NCBI RefSeq assembly: GCF_022662575.1 | Contig: NZ_JALBFU010000001.1 | Span: forward strand, 1,242,392 to 1,306,391 | Direction: 5' to 3' | DNA length: 64,000 bases | DNA from: Luteimonas aquatica | GTDB taxonomy: Bacteria; Pseudomonadota; Gammaproteobacteria; Xanthomonadales; Xanthomonadaceae | Part shown: positions 8,192 to 17,370 of the stretch, in pieces | Position numbering within the stretch: position 1 is the first letter of the stretch | Layout of the letters: every line of letters begins with the position of its first letter | The notes under the pieces: model-generated | Database searches by the model: none | Told to the model about the DNA's origin: nothing | Seen by the model: the letters and a program-made list of their open reading frames with translations, nothing else | Made by a program: the position numbers and the translations under genes

Positions 8192-8911
8192 ATGACCACG
8201 CTCTTCATCTCCGATCTGCATCTGGATCCGGCGCGCCCGGAGGTCACCCGCCTGTTCGGCGAATTCGTCGATCGGGAGGCGCCGGCAGCCGAGGCGCTGT
8301 ACATCCTCGGCGACCTGTTCGAGGCCTGGGTGGGCGACGACGATCCTTCCGAGACCGGCGCCTTCGTGGCGCAGCGGCTCAAGGCCCTGCGCGATGGCGG
8401 CGTACCGGTGTTCTTCATGCACGGCAACCGCGATTTCCTGGTCGGCGAGGACTATGCGCGCCGCGCCGGCATGACCCTGCTCGCCGACCCGACCGTGGTG
8501 CAGCTGCAGGGCCGGCCGGTGCTGCTGATGCACGGCGACCTGCTGTGCACCGACGACACCGCCTACCAGCAGTTCCGCGCGATGACGCGCGCGCCGGCCT
8601 GGCAGCAGCAGTTCCTGGCGCAGCCGCTGGCCGCGCGCCTGGCCTTCGCGCAGCAGGCGCGCGCCGCCAGCCAGGCGCGCCAGGGCGAGCTGCGCGAGGC
8701 CGGCACCATGGAAACCATCACCGACGTCTCGCCGCAGACGGTGGCGGAGACGTTCGCGCGCTACGGCGTCGACACCATCATCCACGGCCACACGCACCGT
8801 CCCGCGATCCATCGCGACGGCGCGCAGACGCGCATCGTGCTCGGCGACTGGTACGAACAGGGATCGGTGCTGCGCGTGGGCGACGGCGGCATGGAGCTGG
8901 CGAGCCTGTAG
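8192..8911 (+). CDS. lpxH: UDP-2,3-diacylglucosamine hydrolase
   Basis: LpxH hydrolyses UDP-2,3-diacylglucosamine to lipid X and UMP, the fourth step of lipid A synthesis at the inner membrane surface. The 239-residue protein carries the calcineurin-like metal motifs in order: 'SDLHL' (residues 7-11), '[11 protein letters not shown]' (about 41-51), 'GNRDF' (about 80), 'HGD' (about 114) and 'HGHTHRP' (about 197). Length matches the Mn-dependent proteobacterial enzyme. No operon partner is seen downstream. Confidence 0.96.
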   Translation: MTTLFISDLHLDPARPEVTRLFGEFVDREAPAAEALYILGDLFEAWVGDDDPSETGAFVAQRLKALRDGGVPVFFMHGNRDFLVGEDYARRAGMTLLADPTVVQLQGRPVLLMHGDLLCTDDTAYQQFRAMTRAPAWQQQFLAQPLAARLAFAQQARAASQARQGELREAGTMETITDVSPQTVAETFARYGVDTIIHGHTHRPAIHRDGAQTRIVLGDWYEQGSVLRVGDGGMELASL

Positions 8912-8975
8912 GCCGAGGGGGCACGTCCGGAGCCCAAAACCTGCCGGTTTGAGGCTTTGGAAACAAAGGCACTGG

Positions 8976-8995
8976 ATTCCTGCTTTCGCAGGAAT
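8976..8995. repeat. Single copy of a common intergenic palindromic repeat
   Basis: ATTCCTGC-TTTC-GCAGGAAT followed by GACGG is the widespread repeat that, when read through on the opposite strand, gives the familiar 'VIPAKAGIQ' peptide in spurious ORFs. It lies in the gap between lpxH and the convergent DUF455 gene and could act as a stem-loop at the end of either transcript. Confidence 0.75.
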
Positions 8996-9045
8996 GACGG
9001 AATGACGGGCGAGAGGCCCTGCGAGCTCTCGAGGATCGGCGCGGT

Positions 9046-9849
9046 TCAGGAGGCGATCTGCTGCAGCGCGCGCAGTTCCTCGTCGCTGAATCCCGCCGCG
9101 CTGCGCGCCTGCACGTTGAACGGCCCGTGCAGCACGGCGCGCGCGTACTCGGCGAGCAGTTCGCGGAACTTCGGTTCCGGCGCCACGCCCGCGCGCTCGC
9201 AATGCCAGCGGAACCAGCGGCTGCCCGCGGCGACGTGCGCGATCTCCTCGCGCAGGATCACCTCGAGGATGTCCGCGGTGGCATCGTCGCCCAGCGAACG
9301 CAGCTTCACGATCATGCCCGGGGTGACGTCGAGCCCGCGCGCCTCCAGCACGCGCGGCACCAGGGCCATGCGCGCCAGGCCGTCGTGGGCGGTCTTCTCG
9401 GCCATCTCCCACAGTCCGTTGTGCGCGTCGAAGTCGCCGTAGTCGTGGCCGAGCTGCTGCAGCCTCTCGCGCAGCAGCACGAAGTGCCGGGCCTCGTCGT
9501 TGGCCACGCCCACCCAGTCGGCGTAATAGCGCGCCGGCATGCCGCGGAAGCGGTACACCGCGTCCCAGGCCAGGTCGATGGCGTTGAACTCGATGTGGGC
9601 GATGGAATGCACGAAGGCCGCGCGCCCCTCGGGCGTGCCGAAGCCGCGCCTGGGCAGGTCGCGCGGATGCACCAGCAACGGCCGCGCCGGCCGCCCGGGC
9701 ATGCGGATCGGATCGACGGGCGTCGCCGCGGCATCGGGTTGCAGTTCGCCGCGGCCGAACGCGGCGGCGGCGGCGAAGGTCATGGCGACCTTGTCGTCCG
9801 GGCCGGCCGCCGCCAGGCATTCACTCGCGGCGTGCTGGAGGCTCGCCAT
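9046..9849 (-). CDS. Ferritin-like domain protein (DUF455 family)
   Basis: The 267-residue protein has the DUF455 four-helix ferritin-like pattern with metal-ligand Glu and His residues spaced on helices: 'HSIAHIEFNAIDLAWDAVYRF', 'NDEARHFVLLRERL', 'LEVILREEIAHVAAGSRWF'. These proteins probably bind a di-metal centre; their reaction is unknown, although relatives of MiaE share the fold. I chose the ATG at 9847-9849 (MASLQHAA); the start lies 29 nt inside the preceding lipoprotein gene. It is the last gene of the purF unit. Confidence 0.85.
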   Translation of the reverse strand: MASLQHAASECLAAAGPDDKVAMTFAAAAAFGRGELQPDAAATPVDPIRMPGRPARPLLVHPRDLPRRGFGTPEGRAAFVHSIAHIEFNAIDLAWDAVYRFRGMPARYYADWVGVANDEARHFVLLRERLQQLGHDYGDFDAHNGLWEMAEKTAHDGLARMALVPRVLEARGLDVTPGMIVKLRSLGDDATADILEVILREEIAHVAAGSRWFRWHCERAGVAPEPKFRELLAEYARAVLHGPFNVQARSAAGFSDEELRALQQIAS

Positions 9850-10423
9850 GTTCCGGCTCCGGCGGTTGCATCGATGCGGCCGCTGCGGCGTTCGCGCGTT
9901 CGAGGCGCCGGAGCATCTCGCGCCTGCAGGGATTGTCCTTCGCGAGAAACTCGCAGCGCATCCGGTTGGCGCAGACCGTTTCGAGCACCGCGGCCTGCCC
10001 AGCATGCGCGGGCCACGGCGTGACCGCCGCCTGCGCGCCCATGCCCCGCGAGACGGCATCGAACGTGTCGCCCGCGCCGGCCACCCGCATCCGCCGCGTC
10101 CTGCAGTCGGCGGCATAGGCCACATATGGGTGCGCGAGGGATTCCGCCGGCTGGACCGGCCGCGTCAGGTACACCTTGACGATGTCCGGTCCGATGCGCG
10201 CCGCCCCGAGCACCTCGGGACCGCCGGCCACGGTGCGGAAATGCTCGTCCAGATACCCGGCCATGGGGGTCTGCAACAGGATTTCATCGGCGGACTGGCC
10301 CTGCGCCACGCGCGGATCGTCGAGCCCGGCGACCGGCGATGCCTCGCCGCCGTCGCGGTGGCAGGCGGCCAGCGCCGCCATGAGCATCGGCACGGCGACC
10401 CATCTGCCGCCCGCGCGCCTCAC
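9821..10423 (-). CDS. Predicted lipoprotein overlapping the purF stop
   Basis: The product is about 200 residues. A GTG start at 10421-10423 overlaps the purF stop (GTGA) and gives an excellent lipoprotein signal: two Arg, then [14 protein letters not shown] with the lipobox LAAC. The ATG at 10387 would lack the positive N-region, so I prefer GTG. The mature part has four more Cys ([21 protein letters not shown]), compatible with two disulfides in the periplasm. No family recognised. It is coupled between purF and a DUF455 gene. Confidence 0.7.
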   Translation of the reverse strand: MRRAGGRWVAVPMLMAALAACHRDGGEASPVAGLDDPRVAQGQSADEILLQTPMAGYLDEHFRTVAGGPEVLGAARIGPDIVKVYLTRPVQPAESLAHPYVAYAADCRTRRMRVAGAGDTFDAVSRGMGAQAAVTPWPAHAGQAAVLETVCANRMRCEFLAKDNPCRREMLRRLERANAAAAASMQPPEPEHGEPPARRE

Positions 10424-11892
10424 GAAGCCAGGCGCCGCTTCTTCTTGGCCTCGTCGGAACGCAGCTGCTGCAGGCGCTCGAAATAGCCCGGCTCGATGCC
10501 GGTGACGTACTCGCCGCTGAAGCAGGAGCTGTCGAACACGCGGCCGACGAACTTCGGCCCGGCCACGGCCGCTTCGAGGTCGGCCAGGTCCTGGTAGATC
10601 AGCCAGTCGCAGCCGAGGAACTGCTGGATTTCCTGCTCGGTGCGGCCGTGCGCGATCAGCTCGTCCGACGAGGGCATGTCGATGCCGTAGATGTTCGGGT
10701 GGCGCACCGGCGGCGCGGCGGAGGCCAGGTAGACCTTGCGCGCGCCGGCGTCGCGCGCCATCTGCACGATCTGCTTGGAGGTGGTGCCGCGCACGATCGA
10801 GTCGTCCACCAGCAGCACCACGCGGTTCTTGAACTCCAGCGGGATCGGGTTGAGCTTGCGCTTGACCGATTTCGCGCGCTCGCCCTGCCCCGGCATGATG
10901 AAGGTGCGGCCGACGTAGCGGTTCTTGATGAAGCCCTCGCGGTATTTCACGTTGAGGACGTTGGCGATCTCCAGCGCGGAATCGCGCGAGGTGTCCGGGA
11001 TCGGGATCACCACGTCGATGTCGTGGTCGGGGCGCTGGCGCAGAATCTTCTCGCCCAGGGTCACGCCCATGCGCATGCGCGCCTTGTGCACCGAGATCTC
11101 CTCGATCATCGAGTCCGGGCGGGCGAAGTACACGTACTCGAAGATGCACGGTGCGTGCTGCTGCGGCTGCGCGCACATGCGCGTGTGCAGCTCGCCGCGC
11201 GCGGTGACCACGATGCCCTCGCCCGGCTGCACGTCGCGCAGGCGCTCGAAGCCGAGGATGTCCAGCGCCACCGATTCGGAGGCGATGCAGTACTCGGTGC
11301 CGGCGTCGGTGCTGCGGCGGCCGAGCACCAGCGGACGGATGCCGTACGGGTCGCGGAACGCGACCAGGCCCAGGCCGAGCACGGTGGCGACCACGGCGTA
11401 GCCGCCCTTGGCGCGGCGGTTGACGCCCTCGATGGCCTTGAACGCCGCCTCCGGGGTCAGCGCCCGCTCGCGGTCGAGCTCGTGGGCGAACACGTTGAGC
11501 AGTACTTCCGAGTCGGACTCGGTGTTGATGTTGCGGCGGTCCTGCTCGAACACCTCGCGGCGCAGCGCGTCGGTATTGATCAGGTTGCCGTTGTGCGCCA
11601 GGGCGATGCCGTAGGGCGAATTGACGTAGAACGGCTGCGCCTCGTCGCTGCCCTCGCTGCCGGCGGTGGGATAGCGGCAATGGCCGATGCCCACGCGCCC
11701 TTCCAGCAGCCGCATCGCCTTGGCGTCGAAGACGTCGCGCACCAGGCCGTTGCCCTTGTGCACGCGCAGCTGCGCGCCGTTGGCGGTGGCGATGCCCGCC
11801 GCGTCCTGCCCGCGATGCTGGAGCACGGTCAGCCCGTCATACAACGCTGCCGCGACTTCGGTGGTTCCGACGATGCCGACGATGCCGCACAT
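10420..11892 (-). CDS. purF: Amidophosphoribosyltransferase
   Basis: PurF makes 5-phosphoribosylamine from PRPP and glutamine, the first step of purine synthesis. The 490-residue protein starts MCGIVGIVG, so Cys2 is the N-terminal nucleophile of the class II glutamine amidotransferase half (to about residue 235), with 'LAHNGNLIN' and '[11 protein letters not shown]'. The PRPP-binding loop '[19 protein letters not shown]' lies in the C-terminal half at about 360. The usual partner cvpA is absent upstream: 219 bp lie between this gene and the SPOR gene. Confidence 0.97.
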   Translation of the reverse strand: MCGIVGIVGTTEVAAALYDGLTVLQHRGQDAAGIATANGAQLRVHKGNGLVRDVFDAKAMRLLEGRVGIGHCRYPTAGSEGSDEAQPFYVNSPYGIALAHNGNLINTDALRREVFEQDRRNINTESDSEVLLNVFAHELDRERALTPEAAFKAIEGVNRRAKGGYAVVATVLGLGLVAFRDPYGIRPLVLGRRSTDAGTEYCIASESVALDILGFERLRDVQPGEGIVVTARGELHTRMCAQPQQHAPCIFEYVYFARPDSMIEEISVHKARMRMGVTLGEKILRQRPDHDIDVVIPIPDTSRDSALEIANVLNVKYREGFIKNRYVGRTFIMPGQGERAKSVKRKLNPIPLEFKNRVVLLVDDSIVRGTTSKQIVQMARDAGARKVYLASAAPPVRHPNIYGIDMPSSDELIAHGRTEQEIQQFLGCDWLIYQDLADLEAAVAGPKFVGRVFDSSCFSGEYVTGIEPGYFERLQQLRSDEAKKKRRLAS

Positions 11893-12111
11893 AACTCGAT
11901 CTGCCTGGAATGGAACATGTGGGATGGAGCGCGGAAGAAGCTGGCGCGCGATCCGTGCGCCTGGCGCGCCGCCAGGGGCGGTTCGCCAGCGCGGCCGGAA
12001 ACGGCCGCGTCGGGCACCGGGCGCATCGGCGTCCGGGGTTCGGGACGAGCCGGGCCTGCGCCGGGCTCGCGGCTCGGGCGGCGCGGGCGATCCGCGCCTG
12101 CCGCGTGCCTA

Positions 12112-13113
12112 TTATGGATGCGGGCGGACCATCCCGTCCGTGCCGGTCTTGGCCTTGATCTGCGCCTTGAGGCGATCGGCGTCGGCGCGGCTGACCACCG
12201 GGCCGGCCAGCACGCGGGTCAGCGAGCCCTTGTCGGTCTTGACCGTCTGCACGAAGGCGCTGAAGCCGGCGGCGCGCAGTTCGTCGCGCTTCTTGTTGGC
12301 CTGGTCGGCGCTGCTGAAGGCGCCCAATTGCACGGCGAAGCCCACCGACGCGGCGCCCGAGGGCTTGGGCGCGGGCGCGGGCTTGGCCGGCTCCGGCTTG
12401 GCGGTCGCAACCGGCTTGCTCGGCTCCGGCGGCAACGGCTGCGGCTTGGCCGGCTCGGGGGCGGGTTTGGCGGGCGCCGGTTTGGAAGCGCTCGCCGTGG
12501 CGGCGGGCGTGGCCGCGTCGGCGGCATCGAGCGCCACCACGCGCGAGGTGGACTGGTTGCCGACCTCGTTGGCGCGCAGGCGCACGGTTTCGGCGTCGGC
12601 GCGGCTGGCGTACGGCCCCACGCGCACGCGCCAGACGGTCTTGCCGTTCAGGCTGGTGCTCTCGCGGTAGGCCGGCAATTGCGCGCCGCGCAGGCGCGAG
12701 ACCACGGTGTCGGCGCTGACGCTGCTGGCGTAGGCGCCGAAGTGCACCGCGTAGTCGCCGCCGGCCGCGCTGGGCGGCAGCATCGGTTCGGGCCCGGCCA
12801 GGTCGGCGGCGTCGGGCGAAGGCCCGGGCTGTCCCGTGGCACCGGGCGCGGTGGTATCGACGGTCGGCAGCGCATCGCCGGAGGCCGGCGGCGCCGGCAT
12901 GCCGGTGGCGCCGTTGGCCGGAGCGTCGGCCGGGGCCACCAGCGGCAGATCGCGGGTCTGCATGTCGCCCTGCGGCGCTTCCGGAGTCTTGAGCGGAACG
13001 TCGGAGACCCCGCTGTCGGGCGCCGGACCCTTCACCAGCATCGGCAGGAAGATCACCGCCAGGGCGACCAGCACGGCCGCGCCGATCAGGCGCTGTTTGA
13101 GTTGGGATTCCAT
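12112..13113 (-). CDS. Membrane-anchored SPOR-domain protein (DedD-like)
   Basis: The 333-residue protein has a cytoplasmic MESQLKQRL start, one transmembrane helix (about residues 10-28, LIGAAVLVALAVIFLPML), a Pro/Ala-rich linker and two SPOR domains: 'YAVHFGAYASSVSADTVVSRL' at about 120-190 and 'FAVQLGAFSSADQANKKRDEL' at about 255-333. SPOR domains bind denuded septal glycan, so it likely acts in cell division like DedD. DedD usually has one SPOR domain. I chose the ATG at 13111-13113. It stands where dedD stands in the common folC-dedD-cvpA-purF order. Confidence 0.9.
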   Translation of the reverse strand: MESQLKQRLIGAAVLVALAVIFLPMLVKGPAPDSGVSDVPLKTPEAPQGDMQTRDLPLVAPADAPANGATGMPAPPASGDALPTVDTTAPGATGQPGPSPDAADLAGPEPMLPPSAAGGDYAVHFGAYASSVSADTVVSRLRGAQLPAYRESTSLNGKTVWRVRVGPYASRADAETVRLRANEVGNQSTSRVVALDAADAATPAATASASKPAPAKPAPEPAKPQPLPPEPSKPVATAKPEPAKPAPAPKPSGAASVGFAVQLGAFSSADQANKKRDELRAAGFSAFVQTVKTDKGSLTRVLAGPVVSRADADRLKAQIKAKTGTDGMVRPHP

Positions 13114-13240
13114 CGAGACTCGCGAAAGCGGACGGGCCCGCAAATTATACCCGCGCGCTGTGACGGAGGCCCGCACGCGGCCCGTTGCGCGAGGCCGGCG
13201 GCATCGCGCGTACAGACGCCGTACATGCCGGCGACGCCGT

Positions 13241-13258
13241 GCGCGCGACGTCGCGCGC
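13241..13258. repeat. 18-bp perfect palindrome upstream of the toxin gene
   Basis: GCGCGCGAC/GTCGCGCGC is a perfect 18-bp palindrome without a loop. It lies 90 bp before the nuclease toxin gene in the 234-bp gap shared with the divergent SPOR gene. It could be an operator; the strong GC content means chance is not excluded. Confidence 0.35.
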
Positions 13259-13347
13259 CACCGAAGCTAGGGTGTTCCCCAGTACCGGCCGTCACGTGCC
13301 CTCCCTAGACTTGCCGGTACCGGAACCGGTCGCCGTAAGGGACAGCC

Positions 13348-14271
13348 ATGGTCGTGCGCGTCGATGATCGAACCCCCTATCTTCCGCCGCCTCCACCGCC
13401 CCCGCCGCCGACGCCACCGGCGCTGAAGCGGGCCGACCCCGCCGCCGCCGACGCGGCCATCCGCGCGATGACCCCCGCCCAGGAGGCGCAGCTGGCCACG
13501 GACGTGGACGCGCTGTCCATCGGCGAGCGCACCGATCTGGTCAACGAGCTCGCCGGCAAGCTGGAGGCGCCGCAGCTGGCCCGGATCGAGGGCGTGTTCG
13601 GCAAGGATGGCGTCGCCCATGCGGTGGAGACGCACAGCCCGCGCACGGTGCGCGAGGATTACGCGGCGCTGTCGGCCGGCAAGCCCGCAGGCGCCGGGCC
13701 GCATCGCTTCGAGGACGACGACGCGCCCCAGTTGCTGGGCCTGACCGGCGGCGCGCCGCTGTCGCCGGCCGCGCAGGCGAACGGCACCACCCAGACCACC
13801 GAACACATCGGCGAGAACACCGTCACCTGGACCAACGACAGCCAGGGCCGCCCGATCCGCGCCGAAGCCGACCTGACCGAGGTCTTCACCGGCATCGACC
13901 GCAGTTCGGCCGAGACCCGCGCCCAGCGCGAGGCCGCCGACCGCGGCGTCGAAGGCGACCAGGGCGGGCATCTGATCGGCCATCGCTTCGTCAAGGACCA
14001 GGGGCTGAAGAACCTGTTCCCGCAGAACGGCAACTTCAACGTCGGCGCCTACAAGAAGCTCGAGAACGAATGGGCCGACTGGATCGACAGCGGCAAGGAC
14101 GTGCACATCACGGTGGAGCTGACGCCCGCCGAGGCCGACCGTCCGGAGCAAGTGCACGTGTCCTACGAGGTCACCGATCCGACCGACGGCAGCGTCGTGT
14201 ACGATCAGCGCGTCACCTTCCGCAACGAGGCCGGTCAGACCTTCGACCGCGTGCCGCGCCAGGACATGTGA
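13348..14271 (+). CDS. DNA/RNA non-specific endonuclease toxin (YeeF-type nuclease)
   Basis: The 307-residue protein has a poly-proline stretch at residues 13-24, a helical middle ('AQEAQLATDVDALSIGERTDLV', about 44-65) and a C-terminal nuclease domain (about 150-307). The active-site segment D204-QGGHLIGHRF-214, then 'NLFPQNGNFNVGAYKKLENEW', matches the non-specific endonuclease family found at the C-terminus of YeeF-type toxins, with H208 or H212 as likely catalytic base and the Asn residues as metal ligands. It has no signal peptide. It is followed after 32 bp by a YezG-type immunity gene, which fixes its role as a toxin. The secretion route is unknown. Confidence 0.85.
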   Translation: MVVRVDDRTPYLPPPPPPPPPTPPALKRADPAAADAAIRAMTPAQEAQLATDVDALSIGERTDLVNELAGKLEAPQLARIEGVFGKDGVAHAVETHSPRTVREDYAALSAGKPAGAGPHRFEDDDAPQLLGLTGGAPLSPAAQANGTTQTTEHIGENTVTWTNDSQGRPIRAEADLTEVFTGIDRSSAETRAQREAADRGVEGDQGGHLIGHRFVKDQGLKNLFPQNGNFNVGAYKKLENEWADWIDSGKDVHITVELTPAEADRPEQVHVSYEVTDPTDGSVVYDQRVTFRNEAGQTFDRVPRQDM

Positions 14272-14303
14272 CCGCCGCATGACCGTACGCGAGGTGCCGC
14301 AAC

Positions 14304-14675
14304 GTGGATAAGGACGCACTGATCGTCGAGATCGGCCGCCTGATCGTCTCCGACCCCAAGGTCGCGTCCAAGCCGTGGGACAAGTACGCGCTGGTGGCGT
14401 GGTACGGCGACGGCGTGTCCAAGCTCAACGGCTTCCGCTACCTCGGCGAGGATGCCGCACAGCCGGCCACCCCGGCGGGGCTGGAGCTGGAAGGCCGCCT
14501 CGATGCGCTGCGCGAGGCCACCCGCCTCGACGGCCAGGCGCCGTGGCGCGCCTGCGTGGTCAAGCTCGACCGCGGCACCGGCAAGGCGGTGGTGGATTTC
14601 GAGTACGACGACCCCGAGCGCTGGCACGTCACGCCGTCGACGGCGGCGGAGATCGCGCGGCGCGCGCGTCCCTGA
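14304..14675 (+). CDS. YezG-family (DUF600) immunity protein
   Basis: The 123-residue protein resembles Bacillus YezG, the immunity protein for the YeeF nuclease. The best blocks are 'LEGRLDALREATRLDGQAPW' and 'GTGKAVVDFEYDDPERW', which line up with the YezG 'ELREEFKKNGQEPW' and 'STGKFKIDFDYED' patterns. It starts with GTG at 14304, with GAGG eight bases upstream. It should bind and block the nuclease in the cytoplasm. The gene order toxin-immunity with a 32-bp gap fits. Confidence 0.85.
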   Translation: MDKDALIVEIGRLIVSDPKVASKPWDKYALVAWYGDGVSKLNGFRYLGEDAAQPATPAGLELEGRLDALREATRLDGQAPWRACVVKLDRGTGKAVVDFEYDDPERWHVTPSTAAEIARRARP

Positions 14676-14687
14676 CCGCCGCGCGCG

Positions 14688-14710
14688 GCCGGCACCGGGA
14701 TCGTCGGTGC
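14688..14710. terminator. Hairpin between convergent immunity gene and folC
   Basis: CGGCACCG (14688-14695) pairs with CGGTGCCG (14703-14710) around a 7-nt loop, two bases before the folC stop codon. There is no U-run. Its place between two converging genes suggests a bidirectional terminator. Confidence 0.45.
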
Positions 14711-14712
14711 CG

Positions 14713-15984
14713 TCAGCCCAGGATGGCGAGTGCGGCCGCCGCGGTGTGGAACGAACCGAACACCAGTATGCGATCGCCCTCGCGCGCCTGCGCGCGCGCG
14801 GACGCCAGCGCGCCGGCGACCTCGGCATGGCGCTCGGCCGCGGCCGCAGGGCCGCCGGCCAGCCGCTGCGCGAACGCGTCGACGTCGAGCCCGCGCGGCC
14901 CGGCATCGCGGAGCCCGGCGACGTACCAGCCCTGCACCTCCCCGCCCAGCGCATCGACCACGCCAGCCGCATCCTTGTCCGCCAGCGCGGCGTAGACGGC
15001 GAACGTGCGGCCGGCGGCCGGCGCCGCGCGCAGCCAGGCGGCCAGTTCGCGCGCGGCCTGCGGGTTGTGGCCGACGTCGACCACGATCTCGACGCCGTCG
15101 CGGACGAAGGCCTGCAGACGCCCCGGCACGCGCGCCTGCGCGACGCCGCGCGCAAGCGCGGCCTCGGCGATGTCGTCCGCCGGATCGGCGAGCTCGAGCG
15201 CGCGCAGCGCGGCGATCGCGGTGGCGGCGTTGCGCAGCTGCACGGGGGCGACCAATGCGGGCATCGGCAGCACGGCCTCGAACCCCACCTCGCGCCAGCG
15301 CCACGTCGCGGCGTCGATGCGCTCGAAGAAGAAATCGTTGTTGGCGCGCCAGGTCGAGGCGCCGATGGCGTAGGCGTGGCCGAGCACGCTCGAGGGCGGA
15401 TCGTCCTCGCCCAGCACCAGCGGTTTCCAGGCGCGGGCGATGCCCGCCTTCTCGAAGCCGATCGCCTCGCGGTCCTCGCCGAGGTAGTCCTGGTGGTCGA
15501 GATCGACCGTGGTGATCACCGAGACGTCGGCGTCGACCAGGTTGACCGCGTCCAGGCGGCCGCCGAGGCCGACCTCGAGGATCGCCAGGTCGAGTCCGGC
15601 GCGCTCGAACAGCCGGAACGCGGCCAGCGTGCCGTACTCGAAATACGTCAGCGGCGTGGTCCCGCGTGCGGCCTCCACCGCCTCGAAGGCGGCGACCAGC
15701 GCGTCGTCGTCGGCATCGCGCCCGTCGATGCGCACGCGCTCGTTGTAGCGCAGCAGGTGCGGCGAGGTGTAGGCGCCGGTCTTCCAGCCGGCCGCGCGCG
15801 CGATCGCCTCGGCGAAAGCCACCGTCGATCCCTTGCCGTTGGTGCCGCCGACTACGATCACGCGCTTGCCGGGCCTGCCCAGCCCCAGGCGTCCGGCGAC
15901 CTCGCGCACGCGCTCCAGCCCCATGTCGATGGTCTTGGGGTGCTGGCGCTCGATGTAGGCCAGCCAGTCGCCCAGCGATTGCAT
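14713..15984 (-). CDS. folC: Bifunctional folylpolyglutamate / dihydrofolate synthase
   Basis: FolC adds glutamate to dihydropteroate and to reduced folates with ATP. The 423-residue protein has the Mur-ligase P-loop GGTNGKGST at residues 46-54, 'TSPHLLRYNERVRIDG', 'YFEYGTLAAFRLF', 'EVGLGGRLDAVN' and the C-terminal 'VDVGHNPQAARELA'. I chose the ATG at 15982-15984 (MQSLGDWL), the conserved family start. It is separated from the SPOR gene by the toxin/immunity pair, which runs in the opposite direction. Confidence 0.95.
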   Translation of the reverse strand: MQSLGDWLAYIERQHPKTIDMGLERVREVAGRLGLGRPGKRVIVVGGTNGKGSTVAFAEAIARAAGWKTGAYTSPHLLRYNERVRIDGRDADDDALVAAFEAVEAARGTTPLTYFEYGTLAAFRLFERAGLDLAILEVGLGGRLDAVNLVDADVSVITTVDLDHQDYLGEDREAIGFEKAGIARAWKPLVLGEDDPPSSVLGHAYAIGASTWRANNDFFFERIDAATWRWREVGFEAVLPMPALVAPVQLRNAATAIAALRALELADPADDIAEAALARGVAQARVPGRLQAFVRDGVEIVVDVGHNPQAARELAAWLRAAPAAGRTFAVYAALADKDAAGVVDALGGEVQGWYVAGLRDAGPRGLDVDAFAQRLAGGPAAAAERHAEVAGALASARAQAREGDRILVFGSFHTAAAALAILG

Positions 15985-15998
15985 GGTTGCGCCGCCCC

Positions 15999-16643
15999 CT
16001 AGAGTGCGCGGTGCACCGCTTCGCCGAAGAACGGCGTGTGATGGGCGCAGTCGTTCAGGCGCACCACGTCGAGGTGGTCGACGTCGTCGCCCTCGAGCAG
16101 GTTCAGCGTGGTCGGCGCCTGGCGGAACGTCCACAGCCGCGAGAACGGGATGCCCAGCACCCGGCACAGCAGCACCCGGTTGACGGCATCGTGCGCCACC
16201 ACCAGCAGCGTGTCGGCCGGACGCAGGCCCTCGCAGGCGCGCGCCAGCGCCGGCCAGGCGCGATCGAAGACCTGCTGCAGGGACTCGCCCTCCGGCATCT
16301 GCACGCTGTCGGGCGCGTCGCGCCAGGCCTGCAGGCGCTGCGGGTCGCGCTCGCGGATCTCGCTGGCCAGCAGGCCCTCCCAGGTGCCGTGCGCGATCTC
16401 CATCAGCCCGGGATCGAGCGTCAGCGCCTGCGCTCTCGATGCGCCCAGCGCCAGCTCCGCGGTGCGCCGCGCGCGCGCCAGCGGCGAGGCCACCGCGCGA
16501 TCGATGCGCACCTCGCCCAGGCGCTCGCCCAGCGCCGCGGCCTGGGCCTCGCCGATCGCCGACAGCGCGATGTCCTCCTGGCCCTGATAGCGGCCCTCGG
16601 CGTTCCAGGGCGTTTCACCGTGGCGGGCGAGCAGGATCTTCAT
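15999..16643 (-). CDS. Histidine phosphatase family protein
   Basis: The 214-residue protein begins MKILLARHGETPWN, with the catalytic RHG motif at residues 7-9, the second His in 'LLVVAHDAVNRV' (about residue 151) and 'SPLARARRTAE'. Members include CobC, GpmB-like and other small-molecule phosphatases. Length and motifs fit CobC/GpmB, but no cobalamin genes are near. It is 14 bp upstream of folC on the same strand and probably co-transcribed. Its substrate is open. Confidence 0.88.
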   Translation of the reverse strand: MKILLARHGETPWNAEGRYQGQEDIALSAIGEAQAAALGERLGEVRIDRAVASPLARARRTAELALGASRAQALTLDPGLMEIAHGTWEGLLASEIRERDPQRLQAWRDAPDSVQMPEGESLQQVFDRAWPALARACEGLRPADTLLVVAHDAVNRVLLCRVLGIPFSRLWTFRQAPTTLNLLEGDDVDHLDVVRLNDCAHHTPFFGEAVHRAL

Positions 16644-16786
16644 GCGGCGTCGGGACGAGTGCGATGGGGGCGCGGCAGGGTATCAGACTCACCGCCCCAT
16701 TGATGCACTGCGCCATGCATCCGGAGCGCCATGGGGCCAGCCTCACCGGGTCGGCGATTGGCCGACGCGATCCAAGGAGTCGATCG

Positions 16787-17008
16787 ATGAACAGAAAGAC
16801 ATTGTGGCTGGCATTGGCGCTGGCCGTGGCCAGCAGCGCCGCCGTGGCCGGCAAGGGTTCGAACCTGCCGGCGCCCGGCGAAGTCCGCACCTATTTCCAG
16901 GACGGGGTGGAAGTGGGCCGCGCGGTCCACAATCCGTGCACCGGCGAGATCTCCATCGTCGGCCTCGTCACCGACGATTACATCGGATCGTTCACCGTCA
17001 GCTGCTGA
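16787..17008 (+). CDS. Small exported protein, DUF6289-like, paralogue 1
   Basis: The 73-residue protein has a clean signal peptide ending in AVAG near residue 22. The mature part is 'TYFQDGVEVGRAVHNPCTG...GLVTDDY...C'. It shares with four downstream neighbours an aromatic-Asp segment, a V-V/E-V-G turn, a Cys followed by Gly, a GxxT motif and a C-terminal Cys. I think this is DUF6289, but I cannot verify the name. A Shine-Dalgarno AAGGAG sits seven bases before the ATG. Function unknown; one disulfide is likely. Confidence 0.8.
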   Translation: MNRKTLWLALALAVASSAAVAGKGSNLPAPGEVRTYFQDGVEVGRAVHNPCTGEISIVGLVTDDYIGSFTVSC

Positions 17009-17370
17009 CGGTCGTCCGCAACGCGCGCCACGGCACCGCCGGCCGGCTCGACCGCATCGGCCGCATCGGCCGCTCGAACGGCGCGCGCATCCGCAGGCCG
17101 GGCCGGTCTCCGGTCCGGCTTGCGCTTCTCCGGCCTGCGCTTCGAGCGGGCCGCGTCCCGGCAGGCGATGTCGCGCTTCTCGATTTTCGTTTCGCACGCA
17201 ACTTCTTCTCCTCGACATCGGCAGCGACGCGCACGGTTTCCTGACGCACTTCACATTTGCTGCAGCGCATCGTGCAAATGCCGTGGTGCCGCGCGAATCT
17301 CCATGGTTCGTTTCATGGGGGGATCGGCACGGACGCGACGAGTTCAATCCATTCAATCGAGGAAACTCTG
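17009..17370 (+). other. Gene-free interval between paralogues 1 and 2
   Basis: This 362-bp gap has no convincing reading frame. The antisense frame at 16998-17270 codes for a low-complexity Arg/Ser-rich string typical of a shadow. Its right half is notably lower in GC than the rest and ends in GAGGAAACTCTG just before the next ATG, so it probably holds the promoter of paralogue 2. I see no remnant of a further paralogue in it. Confidence 0.5.

Noticed and set aside
10648..13308. 886-codon plus-strand frame over purF and the SPOR gene
   Set aside because: It spans two real genes on the other strand and reads as low-complexity His/Val/Asp string.
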